A DNA stretch of 64,000 bases from Gordionus sp. m RMFG-2023 (Eukaryota; Nematomorpha; Gordioida; Chordodea; Parachordodidae). The stretch is from assembly GCF_954871325.1 (NCBI RefSeq), contig NC_088778.1, forward strand, positions 11,417,882 through 11,481,881. The letters are read 5' to 3'. Positions 13,290 through 24,169 of this stretch are shown here, in pieces. A program made the translations under genes and the position numbers. Each line of letters opens with the position of its first letter. The stretch's first letter is position 1. The notes below the pieces were generated by a model that had not been told where the DNA came from, ran no database searches, and saw nothing but the letters and a program-made list of their open reading frames with translations.

Positions 13290-13890
13290 TGAAAAGTTAG
13301 GCCCAGCCCGTACCGGGCTCGAGTCAGGCCCGAACGGGCTTCGGTCAGGGCTCGGGCCTAATTCTATTTAAAATAATCGGGTTCGGGCCGAGCCTAATAT
13401 TTTAAAAAAATTTTGGGAGGTCGGGTCGGACCTTGCAAATTTTATTAAATATATCTAAATTTATCAATTTTATATTGAAAATTTTTGATTTAATTTATTG
13501 AAACTAAAGCTTTTATTTTAAGTAATTATAAAAATTAATTTCTATATTTGAATAAATTCGGGCCAGGTCGGTCCGCTTTTTTTTAATAAAATTTTCAGGC
13601 CCGGTCCGGCCTTTTTAAAAAAATTTTTAGGCCCGACTTGGCTTTTTTGTAAAAATTTTTAGGCCCGGTCCGGCTTTTTTTTAAATAAAATTTTCAGGCC
13701 CGGCCCGGCTTTTTTAAAAATAAAATTTTCAGGCCCAGCCAAGATTTTTTTAAAATAAATTATATTTATTTTTGATTTTTATAGCGAATATTAACGATTT
13801 CAAATATAGGCTGTTCTAAAAAATACAGCCCGGCTTGGGTGTTTTTTTAAAAATTTTCGGGCCCTGGTCGGGTATATTTAAAAAAATCAG
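13290..13890. repeat. GC-rich GGCCCGG array, likely hAT-type subterminal repeats
   Basis: Repeated GGCCCGGYCCGG-like cores alternate with runs of T or A (for example AGGCCCGGCCCGG), sharply different from the flanks. The related array at 586-715 suggests the same element family. A full element could not be delimited. Confidence 0.4.
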
Positions 13891-14403
13891 GTCTCCGAAA
13901 AATATACCAAGAAGTACAACATCTGAAAGTAGATTTAAAGGTTTGATCTTTTGAATATTCATAGGCATTTGACAACAAGCAAGAATGAGATAATTGAAAA
14001 ATTAGCTCAATCACAACGAAGATTGGATTTTACATTGTAAATATATAACATACAAAATGCAATTATTCCTAAGAAACTTTTTGTGTAAAGGCTCAAAAAA
14101 TTCAAATTTCTATTTTGGGTCATTTAAGTGATTTTTTACATATAATTTTTTTATAAATCACATTAATTTAAAATTATGTATTAGAAATAGTTATTAGTCC
14201 TGATAAATTTATGCTTGATATTTTTAAAAAACCAATAATATTTCTTCAAAAATTTTATTATCCCCCCCCAGACCGAATTCCCGCGTACGCGCCTGAGTCG
14301 ATATATTTGGTATAATATGGGATTCAAATCATATTACTTATATTTAAAGAGCAATAACTATTGTTCTAGTAATCGTCAGTTTAAGATTCTAAAAATATTA
14401 GCT

Positions 14404-14505
14404 ATAGGGTTGTTAAACGGCTCGATTTGATCCGATTTTTATCACATCCAATATTTTAAGAAAAATATTGTCTAAACCTCTAGATTTTTCTGATAGTTGT
14501 TTAAA
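14404..14505. mobile_element. Half of a family-1 foldback MITE
   Basis: It begins TAGGGTTGTTAAACGGCTCG, the outer arm of family-1 foldbacks, and runs through the inner GATCCGATTTTTA. No opposite arm follows, so it looks truncated. Confidence 0.5.
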
Positions 14506-14635
14506 TTAAAGGTCAGCAACAGGCGAGTTATCTCATGCCAGCCTATGCCCGGCTATAAAAAATTATTTGAAATATTTTAACATCCTTACAATATATTTTT
14601 TTATCTTATTTAATTGCTTATGAAAAAATTTCAGA

Positions 14636-14905
14636 GAAAAAACTTAAAAATGACGAATTATGACAATTGTCACTTTTCTAAGGTACATATTCACTGAAAA
14701 TTTAATTTAACATGTTTACAATATTTATTTTTATCTATTTGCTTCAAAAAAATTCGAAAAAACTTAAAGATGACGATTATGACAATTGTCACTTTTTAAG
14801 GTACATATTCACTGAAAATTTAATTTAACATGTTTACAATATTTATTTTTACCTATTTGCTTCAAAAAAATATGAAAAAATTTAAAGATGACCATTATGA
14901 CAAAT
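14636..14905 (-). repeat. 118/119-bp satellite, right arm (inverted, about 2.3 copies)
   Basis: It is the complement of the unit at 9015-10125. The TGACAATTGTCAC marker lies about 119 bp apart at roughly 14661 and 14780, with a partial unit at about 14896. It borders the minisatellite at the same junction as in the left arm. Confidence 0.9.
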
Positions 14906-14915
14906 TTTAACGCAA

Positions 14916-15190
14916 GCCGACCCAGCAAGCCGACCCATCAAGCCGACCCAGCAAGCCGACCCATCAAGCCGACCCAGCAAGCCGACCCATCAAGCCGACC
15001 CAGCAAGCCGACCTAGCAAGCCGACCTATCAAGCCGACCTAGCAAGCCGACCCGGCAAGCCGACCCAGCAAGCCAACCCAGCAAGCCGACCCAACAAGCC
15101 GACCCAACAAGCCGACCCAACAAGCCGACCCAGCAAGCCGACCCAGTAAGCCGACCCAGTAAGCCGACCCAGCAAGCCGACCAAATGGGT
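14916..15190 (-). repeat. 13-bp minisatellite, right arm (inverted, about 21 units)
   Basis: CAAGCCGACCCAG units in tandem, the complement of the array at 8820-9014. The copy number differs from the left arm (about 21 against 14), as expected from independent expansion or contraction. Confidence 0.9.
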
Positions 15191-15309
15191 CGGCTCAACA
15201 GGCCCATTGGGTCGGGTTGGGTCGTGGTCGATTTTTCAACCCTGGCTCAGGGTTGAGCAGATTTCTACGACTTCGGCTCGGGTTGTGGGTCGTAAAAAAC
15301 CAACCATAG

Positions 15310-15575
15310 GCTAAATTAATGTAAAAGTATATTTACTAGATGTTTAAAAATTTTATTATATTGCAGCTCTTTATATCAATTAAGATAAATTACAGTAAAA
15401 GTATATTTATTTTATATTTAAATATCTTATATTGCAGCTCTTTATTGCTCAATTTACAAACTTTTATAAATATCATATTGCAGCTCTTTATTATCAATTA
15501 AGCTAAATAACTGTAAAAGTATATTATCTATATTTTTAAAAATCTTATAATATTGCAGCTCTTTATTATTCAATT
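15310..15575 (+). repeat. Satellite A, continuation
   Basis: The same GCAGCTCTTTAT core with alternating short and long spacers as at 7615-8690, and in the same orientation. It resumes in the middle of a monomer, so it marks the right flank of the inserted element. Confidence 0.85.
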
Positions 15576-15857
15576 CTTCAATTCAAAATTATCATCTTTC
15601 ATATTGTACGTTTATATTATTGTTTCGCGCACTATTATAAAATTATTTTTTTTATTCCTGATATATATATGTAATTAAATTCTTATAAAATATATTTTTA
15701 ATATTGTCTACACATCAATTATCATTGCTACACATGCAAGAATAAATAAAATTATATTCGCGAATTTTCAGAAAAATTTCATAATCAATAAGAATTTAAT
15801 GTTTTATGTTGTCAAATTATGCTCTTGAAATAAAAAGAAATATTCATTTGTAGCCAT

Positions 15858-16340
15858 AATTATATTATATAAATATTTACGATAAAAATTTTAATAAAGG
15901 AGTTCTTAGTAAGAAAAAAAATAAACGATCCCATATTAGAAATAACAAAAAAATTTGAGTAAATAAGATATTTGAAGGAATAATAAGTATAAATACCTAC
16001 TATAAAAATTTTATTTATAGAGTTCCAATAAAAAAAAATTAACGATCCCATTAATTATTAGAAATCTCAAGAGAAATTTGAGTAAATAAGATATTTGAAG
16101 GAATAATAAGTATAAATACCTATTATAAAAATTTTATTTATAGAGTTCCAATAAAAAAAATTAACGAAATCATTAATTATTAGAAATCTCAAGAAAAATT
16201 TGAGTAAATAAGATATTTGAAGGAATTAAAAATTTTACTTATAGAGTTCCTAGCAAAAAAAATTAACGATCCCATTAATCAATAGAAATAACGAAAAAAA
16301 TTAAAATATATGAGTAAATGTGATATTTATAGAAATAATA
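15858..16340. repeat. ~122-bp tandem repeat, about 3.8 copies
   Basis: The marker GAGTAAATAAGATATTTGAA recurs at about 15957, 16080 and 16202. Units also share ATTAACGATCCCATTAAT and TATAGAGTTCC. The last unit is shorter. AT-rich, with no coding content. Confidence 0.85.
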
Positions 16341-17099
16341 AATATCTGTTACCCCTTTACCCTAAAATTTATTTTTATTTTCTACCCATCTACATGTCTC
16401 ATGAAATTATATTCAGAAAACGACGCAAGTAAATGGCTACTAGTTTTACCATTCTTGGTTATTTTTTTAGAATAAATATTACAAAAAAATAATCTATAGT
16501 TCTATTATTAAATAGATAAGTCTAGAAAATTGTTTTAATATCATCTAAAATAAATTATTTTAAAAAATATATATAATATTGAATAAATTAATTATATTAA
16601 ATATATCTATAATATTAAAATACGCTATATATATTATAAGTAATAAATTAAAATTATGTAAATAATATTAATTATTATATTATAATAAAATCCTATATTC
16701 TTACAATTTAATACATTTATTAATTTACATAATTTTCTTTATATCTAATTTAATATTAAATATATTAAAATTTAAAATTATATTATACTATGTATTTATT
16801 AATATATAAATTTTTTATAATATTATATTATATTATTAATTTATATAACTAATTAATATTAGAATTATATATTTTCTAATATTTATATTAATAAATTTTT
16901 ATTTATATTAAATTAATTTCATATTAAATAATTTACTTTAAATAGTAAAATCTGTCATAGGGGCCATTTTGACACTCATTTTAGCTTATTTGATTTTTTT
17001 AACATTTTTTAATAATAGTAATTGCGGACTGTGACCCTAAATACCAAAAATAACAACCAAATTTGCTAAATAACGACCAAAATTTATTAAAATTTAATA
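16341..17099. other. Very AT-rich stretch
   Basis: 16490-16930 is almost pure A/T with short palindromic TATTAATA motifs. No feature is recognisable. It could be structural or replication-related, but nothing in the sequence proves that. Confidence 0.4.
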
Positions 17100-18602
17100 A
17101 GAGCCTTATTTTATTTTTATTTTTTTTCTCTTTAGCTTTCACCTTTTCTGGTGGTAAGCTCCTTCAACATCTCTCTCCACTTTATGTTATTCATACAATC
17201 TCTTTTATCTATTTTATACTTCTTTATATTGGCTCTAACTTTATGGCCCCATTGAAGTTTTGGCCTTCCTCTTTTACGTTTCCCCATCACTTCCAAACTT
17301 TCAACTTTATTTCCTATGTAGTTCATAGGCCTTCTCATTGTGTGCCCATACCACCTAAGTCTGTTTACCATTAACTTAGTCTTAATGGGCACTACCTTTA
17401 AACTATTTAGTATTCTTGTACTGCGCACCTTATCCTTTCTTGTTACCCCAGCAATCATCCTCAGCATTCTCATCTCCATAGTTTGTAGACTTCTCTCGTC
17501 TGATTCTTTGGTTGGCCATGTTTCCAAACTATATAGAATAGTTGGTTGTACTATGGAACTGTAAATTTTTCCCTTTAATTTGTGTGGGATTCTTTTGTCA
17601 AATAGCACTCCAGATAAAGACCTCCACATTAACCACCCTTGATTAATCTTACTCTTTATCTCTTTTTCTATTGTGCCGTTTGTTTGTATAGTGGAGCCCA
17701 AATATTTGCAGTTTTCAATTGCGGATATCTGCCATTCATTTATATCAATACTCTCTGTTTCATCTCCTCCTATCACCATATACTCCTTCTTTTCTCTATT
17801 TACTTTTAATCCGTGCGTTTCTAGGTTATTTATCCAACTCACTAACCTTTCTTTCATTTCATCCTTGGATTCGGCAAGTATCACAATATCATCTGCAAAT
17901 ATCATATTCCACGGGACTGTTTGAGGTATAGACTGTGCTAATACATCTATTACTGTAATGAAGAGAAGTGGGCTGAGAGCCGACCCTTGATAAACTCCTT
18001 CGACTATTGTGAAGCCTGCTGGAGTACATGTTGTGCTACGTACCATTGTTGTATGTCCCATATACATATCCTGTATTATTCTTATATATTTTTCGGGAAC
18101 TTTTTTGTGGCGTAGCGCCCACCAGATAAGTTTTCTTGGGATTCTATCGAAGGCCTTTTCTAGATCGAAAAAGACCATGTGTAGCTTTTTGTTCTTTTCC
18201 CTGTATTTTTAACTCATTTGCCTAATTGCGTGGATAGCATCGGTTGTTGATCTTCCAGGCATAAAGCCAAACTGAGTCTCTCCTATTTCGATTATATCTC
18301 TTAATCTTTTTTCTATTATTTTTTCGTATAGTTTTAGACAGTGTGACATTAGTTTTATGCCCCTGTAATTTTGACAATTGTGTGGATCCCCTTTATTTTT
18401 GAAGATAGGAACTAGATAGCTCTGCCTCCATTTTTGGGGAACCTCTTCATTTCCAAGTATCTTATTGTATAGATTTGTGAGGAGATTTATTCCATCATCT
18501 CCAAGTGCTTTAAGGCTTTCTATTGGAATATCGTCTGGACCCCTAGCTTTGTTGTTTTTCATATGCTTGAGGCATGTGATTATTTCTTGTTAGAGCCTTA
18601 TT
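17100..18602 (-). mobile_element. RTE-clade LINE, 5'-truncated, with 11-bp target duplication
   Basis: The element lies between perfect AGAGCCTTATT copies at 17100-17110 and 18592-18602. On the minus strand it ends in an A-rich tail (17111-17130) next to the left copy. It is truncated at its 5' end at about 18591, so only the RT and C-terminal part remain. Fresh-looking duplications and nearly clean coding sequence suggest a recent insertion. Confidence 0.9.
17132..18591 (-). pseudogene. RTE LINE reverse transcriptase, 5'-truncated, one internal stop
   Basis: The frame carries the RTE signature ARGPDDIPIESLKALGDDG, NYRGIKLMSHCLKLYEKIIE and QFGFMPGRSTTDAI. RT motif A (FFDLEKAFDRIPR), motif B (VYQGSALSPLLF) and the catalytic FADD box (MIFADDIVIL) follow. 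The typical C-terminal LRWYGHTMRRP and GKRKRGRPKLQW are present. A single TAA at 18209-18211 interrupts an otherwise open frame of about 480 codons. The endonuclease part is missing because of the 5' truncation. The enzyme would copy its own RNA at a nicked target. This copy cannot act alone. Confidence 0.92.
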
Positions 18603-18654
18603 ATTTAACATAAATTATAAAGCAATTACATGATCAAGTACGGGCTCCTATATA

Positions 18655-18752
18655 TCACCCCCCCCCCAAGGACGGAAACAGCAAGGATCATTGCTGTGAT
18701 TTGAACCCATAACCATAGTATTGGTAAGCGACGCTCTTGCCGACTAGAGAGA
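18655..18752 (-). mobile_element. tRNA-derived SINE head
   Basis: On the minus strand an A-box-like TAGTCGGCAAGAGCG is followed at normal spacing by the B-box-like GGTTCAAATCA, in a tRNA-like layout. A G-run and unrelated sequence follow. It lies about 50 bp from the 5' end of the RTE LINE. A genuine tRNA is unlikely, because stems and the CCA-side acceptor do not pair well by eye. Confidence 0.45.
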
Positions 18753-18759
18753 AAAATCA

Positions 18760-19204
18760 CAATTTTTCAAAATATATTATAAATAAATTTGGTAATGCCT
18801 ATCCAAATGAAAAATATAAATGTACAAATTTGATAGATATTACCTTATTGTAGTGATATCATTAACCCCGTTTCGAATTATCTTTATTATTATTATACGT
18901 TTTGTCGCCTTACGAAAAGGTGAAAAAGGTGATTATCATTTACAGCTTAAAAACGAATTTTTTTATAACGAAATTATAATCTTCTAACTTAAACTGTTTC
19001 AAATGGCTTTGCCTAATCATTTTTAAACGTATAAATCTATAATATTAATGGTTAAAAAATTCTTTTCAATATCTATACAAACATATGAGCCTATTCATCC
19101 GTTACCTATGCAACTGTAGAATGCCAAAGTAAAACCTTAAATATTCTATTAATTTATCTTTACAAAATTTTACAAATCATTTTAATTATTCCTTTGTATA
19201 ACAA
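18760..19204. other. AT-rich spacer without recognisable features
   Basis: No open frame, repeat or element end is recognisable between the SINE and the pyrimidine tract. Confidence 0.4.
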
Positions 19205-20170
19205 TTGCCTTTACAATTTCCCCTGTTCTTTTCCTTATCTTTACCTTTTCATTACCCTTTCTCCTTAATTTCCTTTCCATATACCTTTTTCTTTCTATTT
19301 TCCTTACTTTCCCTTTCAATTTCTCTCTTATTATCTTTCCCTTTCTTCTCTTTTCCTTTCCTTTCTATTTCCAATTCCATTTCTTTTTTCCTTTTTCTTT
19401 CTCTTTACCTTTTTTCTTTTCATTTTCCCTTTCTAAACCTTTTACTTTTCTCGTTTCCTTTACATATTCTTTCCCTTTACCCTCTTCCCTTTCTAATTTC
19501 TTTTCCATATTCCCTTTTCTTTCTCTTTTCTCTTTTCCCTTTTAATTTCTCTTATTATCTTCCTCTTTCTTCTCTTTTCCTTTCCCTTTCATTAATCTTT
19601 TTCTTTTCATTTCTTTCCCTTTCCCCTCTTCCCTGTTTTATTTCCTTTCAATATTCTTATTTCTTTCTCTTTTTCTTCCTTTTATTTCTCTTATTACCTC
19701 CGCCTTTATTCTTTTTTCCTTTCCTTTCATTTTTCCATTCTACCCATTTTATTTTCATCCTTTCCCTTTCTTTGCTCTTTGCTCTTTCCTCTATTCCCTC
19801 TTTTCCCTCTTTTCCTTTTAATTTCCTTTCTATATTCCTGTTACTTTCTCTTTTATATCTATTCCTATTTACTTTCTCTTATCTCCTTCCATTTTCTTCT
19901 CTTTTCCTTTCCCTTCTCTTTTCCTTTCATTTTTCCTTTCTCTTTTTCCTTTTTAATGTCTTTTTCATACTTACTTTTCTTCTTTTTTCCTTTGTTTACC
20001 TTCCTTCCCCTTTCTTCTCTTTCCATTTCTATTTCCCTTTTCTTAACCTTTACCTTTTTTTCATTTCATTTACATATTCCTTTTCCTTTCAATTTTTTAT
20101 TTCGCTTCTCCTTTAACTATTCTTTCCCTTTTTCTTTCTCTTTTTCCTTTTTTCTTACCCTTAAAAATTG
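19205..20170 (+). repeat. Polypyrimidine tract (TTTCCCTTT-type), about 1 kb
   Basis: The plus strand is almost only C and T, built from irregular TTTCCTTTCCCTTTTC units. A second block lies at 20370-20495. The long open frames across it (Leu/Phe/Ser-rich) are a composition effect, since CT-only sequence cannot form stop codons. Such tracts can form triplex DNA, but whether this one does is unknown. Confidence 0.85.
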
Positions 20171-20499
20171 TAAAAAATAGCTTATATCTTCTAAAAATTA
20201 TAAAGTCAATAAAAAATAATATTAAGAGATGCTAGGAAATAAACACTCATATTCAAAATGTATACTTACTTCCCTCTTTTTTAGCGATATTTTTAAAAAC
20301 TCATTTAAATACAAGAATTTACATTTACTTAAAAAAATTTCTAGGGCAAGATTCTCTAGCAGTAGAACGAAATCCTTTCCTTCTTTTCTTTCACTTTTTC
20401 TTTTCCTTGCTCTTTTTCTTTCCCTTCTCCTTTCCAGTTTTTTCTTTTACCTTTTCCTTCAGTTCCCTTTTTCTTTTCTTATCTTCCTTTCCCCATAAC

Positions 20500-21470
20500 T
20501 TTATTTTCAATATTTAAATAAAATTATATTTATATTCTTAAGGATCCTACCTTTTTAAAACTTACTATTTTGTCGCACCTACCATTAGTTCCTTTTATTC
20601 CTACTGCTTATTTCGTATTAATTAGTAAAAAAAAACAATACGTGGTTTGCTAATTTATATGACCATATTTATATATATATGATATTTTAATATTTTAAAT
20701 AAGATTTTATATCTATTCGCAAATACCCTAGCTTTTTTTAAAGTTTAACTCGTCTTCCCAAACAATATTCCTCTCTATCCATGCCTATTATTTTGTACAA
20801 TTTTATAAAAAACTATATATTTTCTTTGTCATTTTATTATAATCAAATCGAGATAACAATACATAGTATTATATTTTTATAATTTAAATAAAATTATATA
20901 TATTCTGAATCCTACCTTTTTTATTCTGACCATTTCGTCGTTTCTAACATTATTCCTCTTCATTCCTGTTGATCAGCTCCATACCTATATTATATTTTTA
21001 TTTAGGAATTTCTAATTCCACGCCATTTGTCATTCCCAGGATACACTTCTCTCGGCCCAAGCCCAGAATAGGGGGTAGATTTTTATTATAAAGCTCTGAT
21101 ATTTGTCTCACTATTTTTTTTCATTTTATTTTCATGATTATTAGATGTTATATTTTTTTTTCTCATACTATAAAAGAAGTTCTTTAAGTACAGATGTGAT
21201 GAGGATGATAAAAACGCCTCATCATATTCACCATCATAGGAAATTTCTTATCTTATGCTCATACCCTCTTAGACAGCATTTTATAAAAAAATTTAAGTTC
21301 ACTTAAGTCTGATTTAAAAAAAATACTATGGACCCTAATTCTCCATAAAATATACTACTCTCTCTTTGTATTATTTAAAATGAATTTGATACCGGGCCTA
21401 AAAATTTATAGAACTCTTCCAAATAAGTAATTATATCATCTAAAGTTCAACTAAAACAAATAATTTTAAA
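20500..21470. other. AT-rich region; no gene seen
   Basis: Short repeated phrases (for example TTCATTCCTGTTGATCAGC near 20960) suggest old transposon debris, but nothing can be assigned. Confidence 0.35.
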
Positions 21471-21479
21471 TATGATTTA

Positions 21480-21890
21480 TATTTGAGCATTGAAATCCTA
21501 CAAACATTACTTGATGTATTATTTAAAATCTCCGTAGTGGATGCATCCAAAAGTCTTTCAGTTTGATATTGCAAAAATACTCTCATCAGTTTTCATTAGT
21601 TTCATAAAATCTTTTAATATGTCATTCTTCGCATAATCTTTGTTATGATACTTAAATTTTTAAAAACATTCAGTAAATGACTTGACAAAATTGGGGACAT
21701 TATTTATAACTGTAGCTTATCTAAAACCCAAAACTCTCTGTGAACTTCTTCCAATAACAGCTAAATTATCATAAGAATGCGTTCCAGTCATTTTCCTAAA
21801 TGCTAAGACTTTTGATTATCTTTCAAAGTATTCTCTTATAATCTGTGAAATTGGAAACAAACATAATTCTTCCTATTAATAATGGATTTA
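21480..21890 (-). pseudogene. hAT transposase fragment (Buster/Charlie-like), heavily decayed
   Basis: On the minus strand a stretch reads approximately ATVINNVPNFVKSF, close to the ATVTDNGSNFVKAF pattern around the second catalytic aspartate of many hAT transposases. Just before it lies HSYDNLAVIGRSSQRVLGF. Several stops interrupt it and no ends were found. The assignment rests on one motif. Confidence 0.4.
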
Positions 21891-22720
21891 AATATAATTT
21901 TTATTCTAATGATATGATAAAAGAGAAGGTCCCATTAATTCAAATAACAAATATCAGAGCAAAAGTATAAATACTGTTAAATATAATTATATCTTTAAAT
22001 AATAAATAATTTAAATTACCTTAATATGTTTAACAAGCTAATTAGACAAGTTTGTTTAATAATCCTATAGACTTATTTTGCATGTACAGGCAAGGCATTA
22101 AGGGGTTACTTTATATTTTTCTACATTAATAATCTTTAAAAGATTTCCATCTAAAAGATTAAATTACTTTAATATCTTTTACAGATAGTAGTTTAACTGT
22201 TACTTTCAATTTTTCTCTGATAATTTAAAAAAAATATCCATCGAAAAATTTAAGATTACGATTTGATTCAGGAGGAACCTATTTACATAATATTAGTTTC
22301 CCTATCTTCTTCTTCACTACCATGAGTGTCAATTATCCGATTTTATATCGATTAAAGTTTAAAAACAATAATGAATTTTTTTGTATTTATATACTTTATA
22401 TAATTATCAAATTTAACTTCTAATAATATGCAATTTGATTAACCTCGATAATATAATATTAAATATAGGAAAGTTATAATATTGTATTACAAATATAATA
22501 TTCAAATTATAACCTTTTAAAATATATAAGATATTAAGATATAACATCCTATACATTAGAAAATTTTATATAATAGTGCTATTCTTTTCATCTACATATA
22601 AAATGTATACTATACTCATTTTGTTTTGCTTTTGTTATTTATCTATCTTGATGTAAATTTTCTAATATTTTTTTTTAAAATATGACGACAAGAAAGAAAA
22701 ATAAAATTAATACAAGAGAC

Positions 22721-23788
22721 TAGTGGTGCAAAGTCGCTCCACTCAAGCCGACTCAGTCTCGGTTCGACCTTGGAGCAGCCGAAAAAATTATCGGTTCAGT
22801 CTTGGAACTCAAGCCGACTTAGCCTCGGTTCGACCTTGGACCAACCGAAAATTATCGGTTCCACCTTGTAGCTCAAGCCGAAAAAATCTGCTCAGCCTTG
22901 TGGCGAGCCGAAAAAATTGGCCCAACCTTGAACTCGAAATGTATTTCCGTTGGAACTTAATAAATAATATACTTTTATATTATATTTGACTAAATAGGAT
23001 GGGTATAGTGTTGCTTTTATTTTATATTTCTATGGAAAATATCTACCCTGTATATATAATTTTACGTTTTTATAAATTTGTTCTATTTTTTGTTTCGTTT
23101 TAAATTCCCATAGAAATTACCTATCCTTTTAAACATATTTTTTACGAAATTTTGTAAATTAATTGTATATACAATTTCAAAATCAAAATTTTCAATCACC
23201 TCTTTCTATTTGATTTCATGTTCTTAGATCTGTTATGTTTTAAAAATAAAAAGTTCAGGATATGAGCTTTCATATTATATTAGCTAATTTGGAAATAAAT
23301 TATAAAATGATAAAAGCAATCATAATCAAAAATAAAATGTGTTTCCGTTGACATCTTCATTTATGATTTTAAGTTGAAAAGGAGGAAATGAAATAAAATT
23401 ACCATCCCAATGTTACAATGAAATAGGGGTAAATAAAGTAAGACTTTATTTTAATTTAACACATGTTAAATTTAATTTTCGGGACAAATTAAAATAAATT
23501 TCGTTCAGGATCAGACCATATATATTAAGTTCCTGAGCGATTTAGATTTTGAGCTCAAGACTGAGCCGATTTTTTTGGCTCGCGCTCCAAGGTTGAGCCA
23601 AATTTTTTGGCCCGCCTCCAGGTTGAGCATTCGTCTCGCGCTCCAAAGTTGAGCCAATATTTTCGGCTTAAGTTTCAAGGCTGAGCTGTTTTTTTTAGCT
23701 TGCGCTCCTATGCTGAGATAATTTCTTTGCTATAAACTCGGTTAAGCCGTTTTAGAGTCAGCTTGAGTGAAGCTATTTTGCATCACTA
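22721..23788. mobile_element. Non-autonomous hAT, 1,068 bp, perfect 8-bp duplications
   Basis: The ends start TAGTGGTGCAAA (left) and TAGTGATGCAAAA (right, complement). The flanks are perfect CAAGAGAC copies at 22713-22720 and 23789-23796. Inside each end lies an array of GC-rich subterminal repeats of about 60 bp (CTCAAGCCGACT, GGTTCGACCTTGGA; on the right GGCTCGCGCTCCAAGGTTGA). The central 550 bp is AT-rich with no transposase. Repeat-rich ends are probably transposase-binding sites, as in other hATs. Confidence 0.9.
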
Positions 23789-23796
23789 CAAGAGAC

Positions 23797-24165
23797 CACA
23801 AAAAGATTGTATGATTATAAAATTTTTTACAGAAAATATTGTGTGATATCAAAATATATGTAAATGATATAGACAGTGTTTAGTTTTTGCTCGTATATTA
23901 TATATAATTTACATATAGAATTTATTTTTGGTTTATAATTTTTTTTTTATTAATTTGAAAATTTTTACGTAGAAAAAAGCGAAAGAGTATGTTAATTTTA
24001 AAGAAAATTTTAATATTTTATTATGATTTTATATTTTAATATTTGTATCTCCACCTTTTAATTTTTGGAAAAGCATTTTTTTTATTTTTTAATTTTGAAT
24101 ATTTTTATATTTTACTTTTAACACTATATAAAAACCTTTATTTTTCATCATCCAAAACAAACAAA
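23797..24165. other. AT-rich spacer
   Basis: No feature is recognisable between the hAT element and the 3' end of the LINE. Confidence 0.4.
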
Positions 24166-24169
24166 GAAA

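Larger units (their letters stand above)
8691..15309. mobile_element. 6.6-kb element with minisatellite/satellite-built inverted ends, inserted in satellite A
   Basis: Left arm 8691 to about 10125 and right arm about 14630-15309 are inverted relatives. Each has, from the outside in, a unique GC-rich lead (ACGACC, then ACCCGAGCC), a 13-bp GGGTCGGCTTGAT minisatellite, and a 118/119-bp satellite. The minisatellite-satellite junction (GGCTTGCGTTAAAATTTGTC) is identical in both arms. Arm lengths differ through repeat copy number. The flanks are satellite A in direct orientation, with GTTAAATT (8683-8690) and GCTAAATT (15310-15317) as a likely 8-bp target duplication (7 of 8). No coding sequence remains inside. 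hAT affiliation is inferred from the 8-bp duplication only. Confidence 0.65.

Noticed and set aside
16490-16930. Replication origin or centromeric core in the extremely AT-rich stretch
   Set aside because: Nothing beyond base composition supports it.
17063-17931. Several plus-strand open frames across the RTE LINE
   Set aside because: They are opposite-strand shadows of the reverse transcriptase frame.
18655-18752. Genuine tRNA gene
   Set aside because: A- and B-box-like motifs are present but the stems do not pair well by eye; a SINE head is more likely.
19205-20180. 303- and 133-codon open frames rich in Leu, Phe, Ser and Pro
   Set aside because: They lie in a C/T-only tract where stop codons cannot occur on that strand. 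No domain, only composition.
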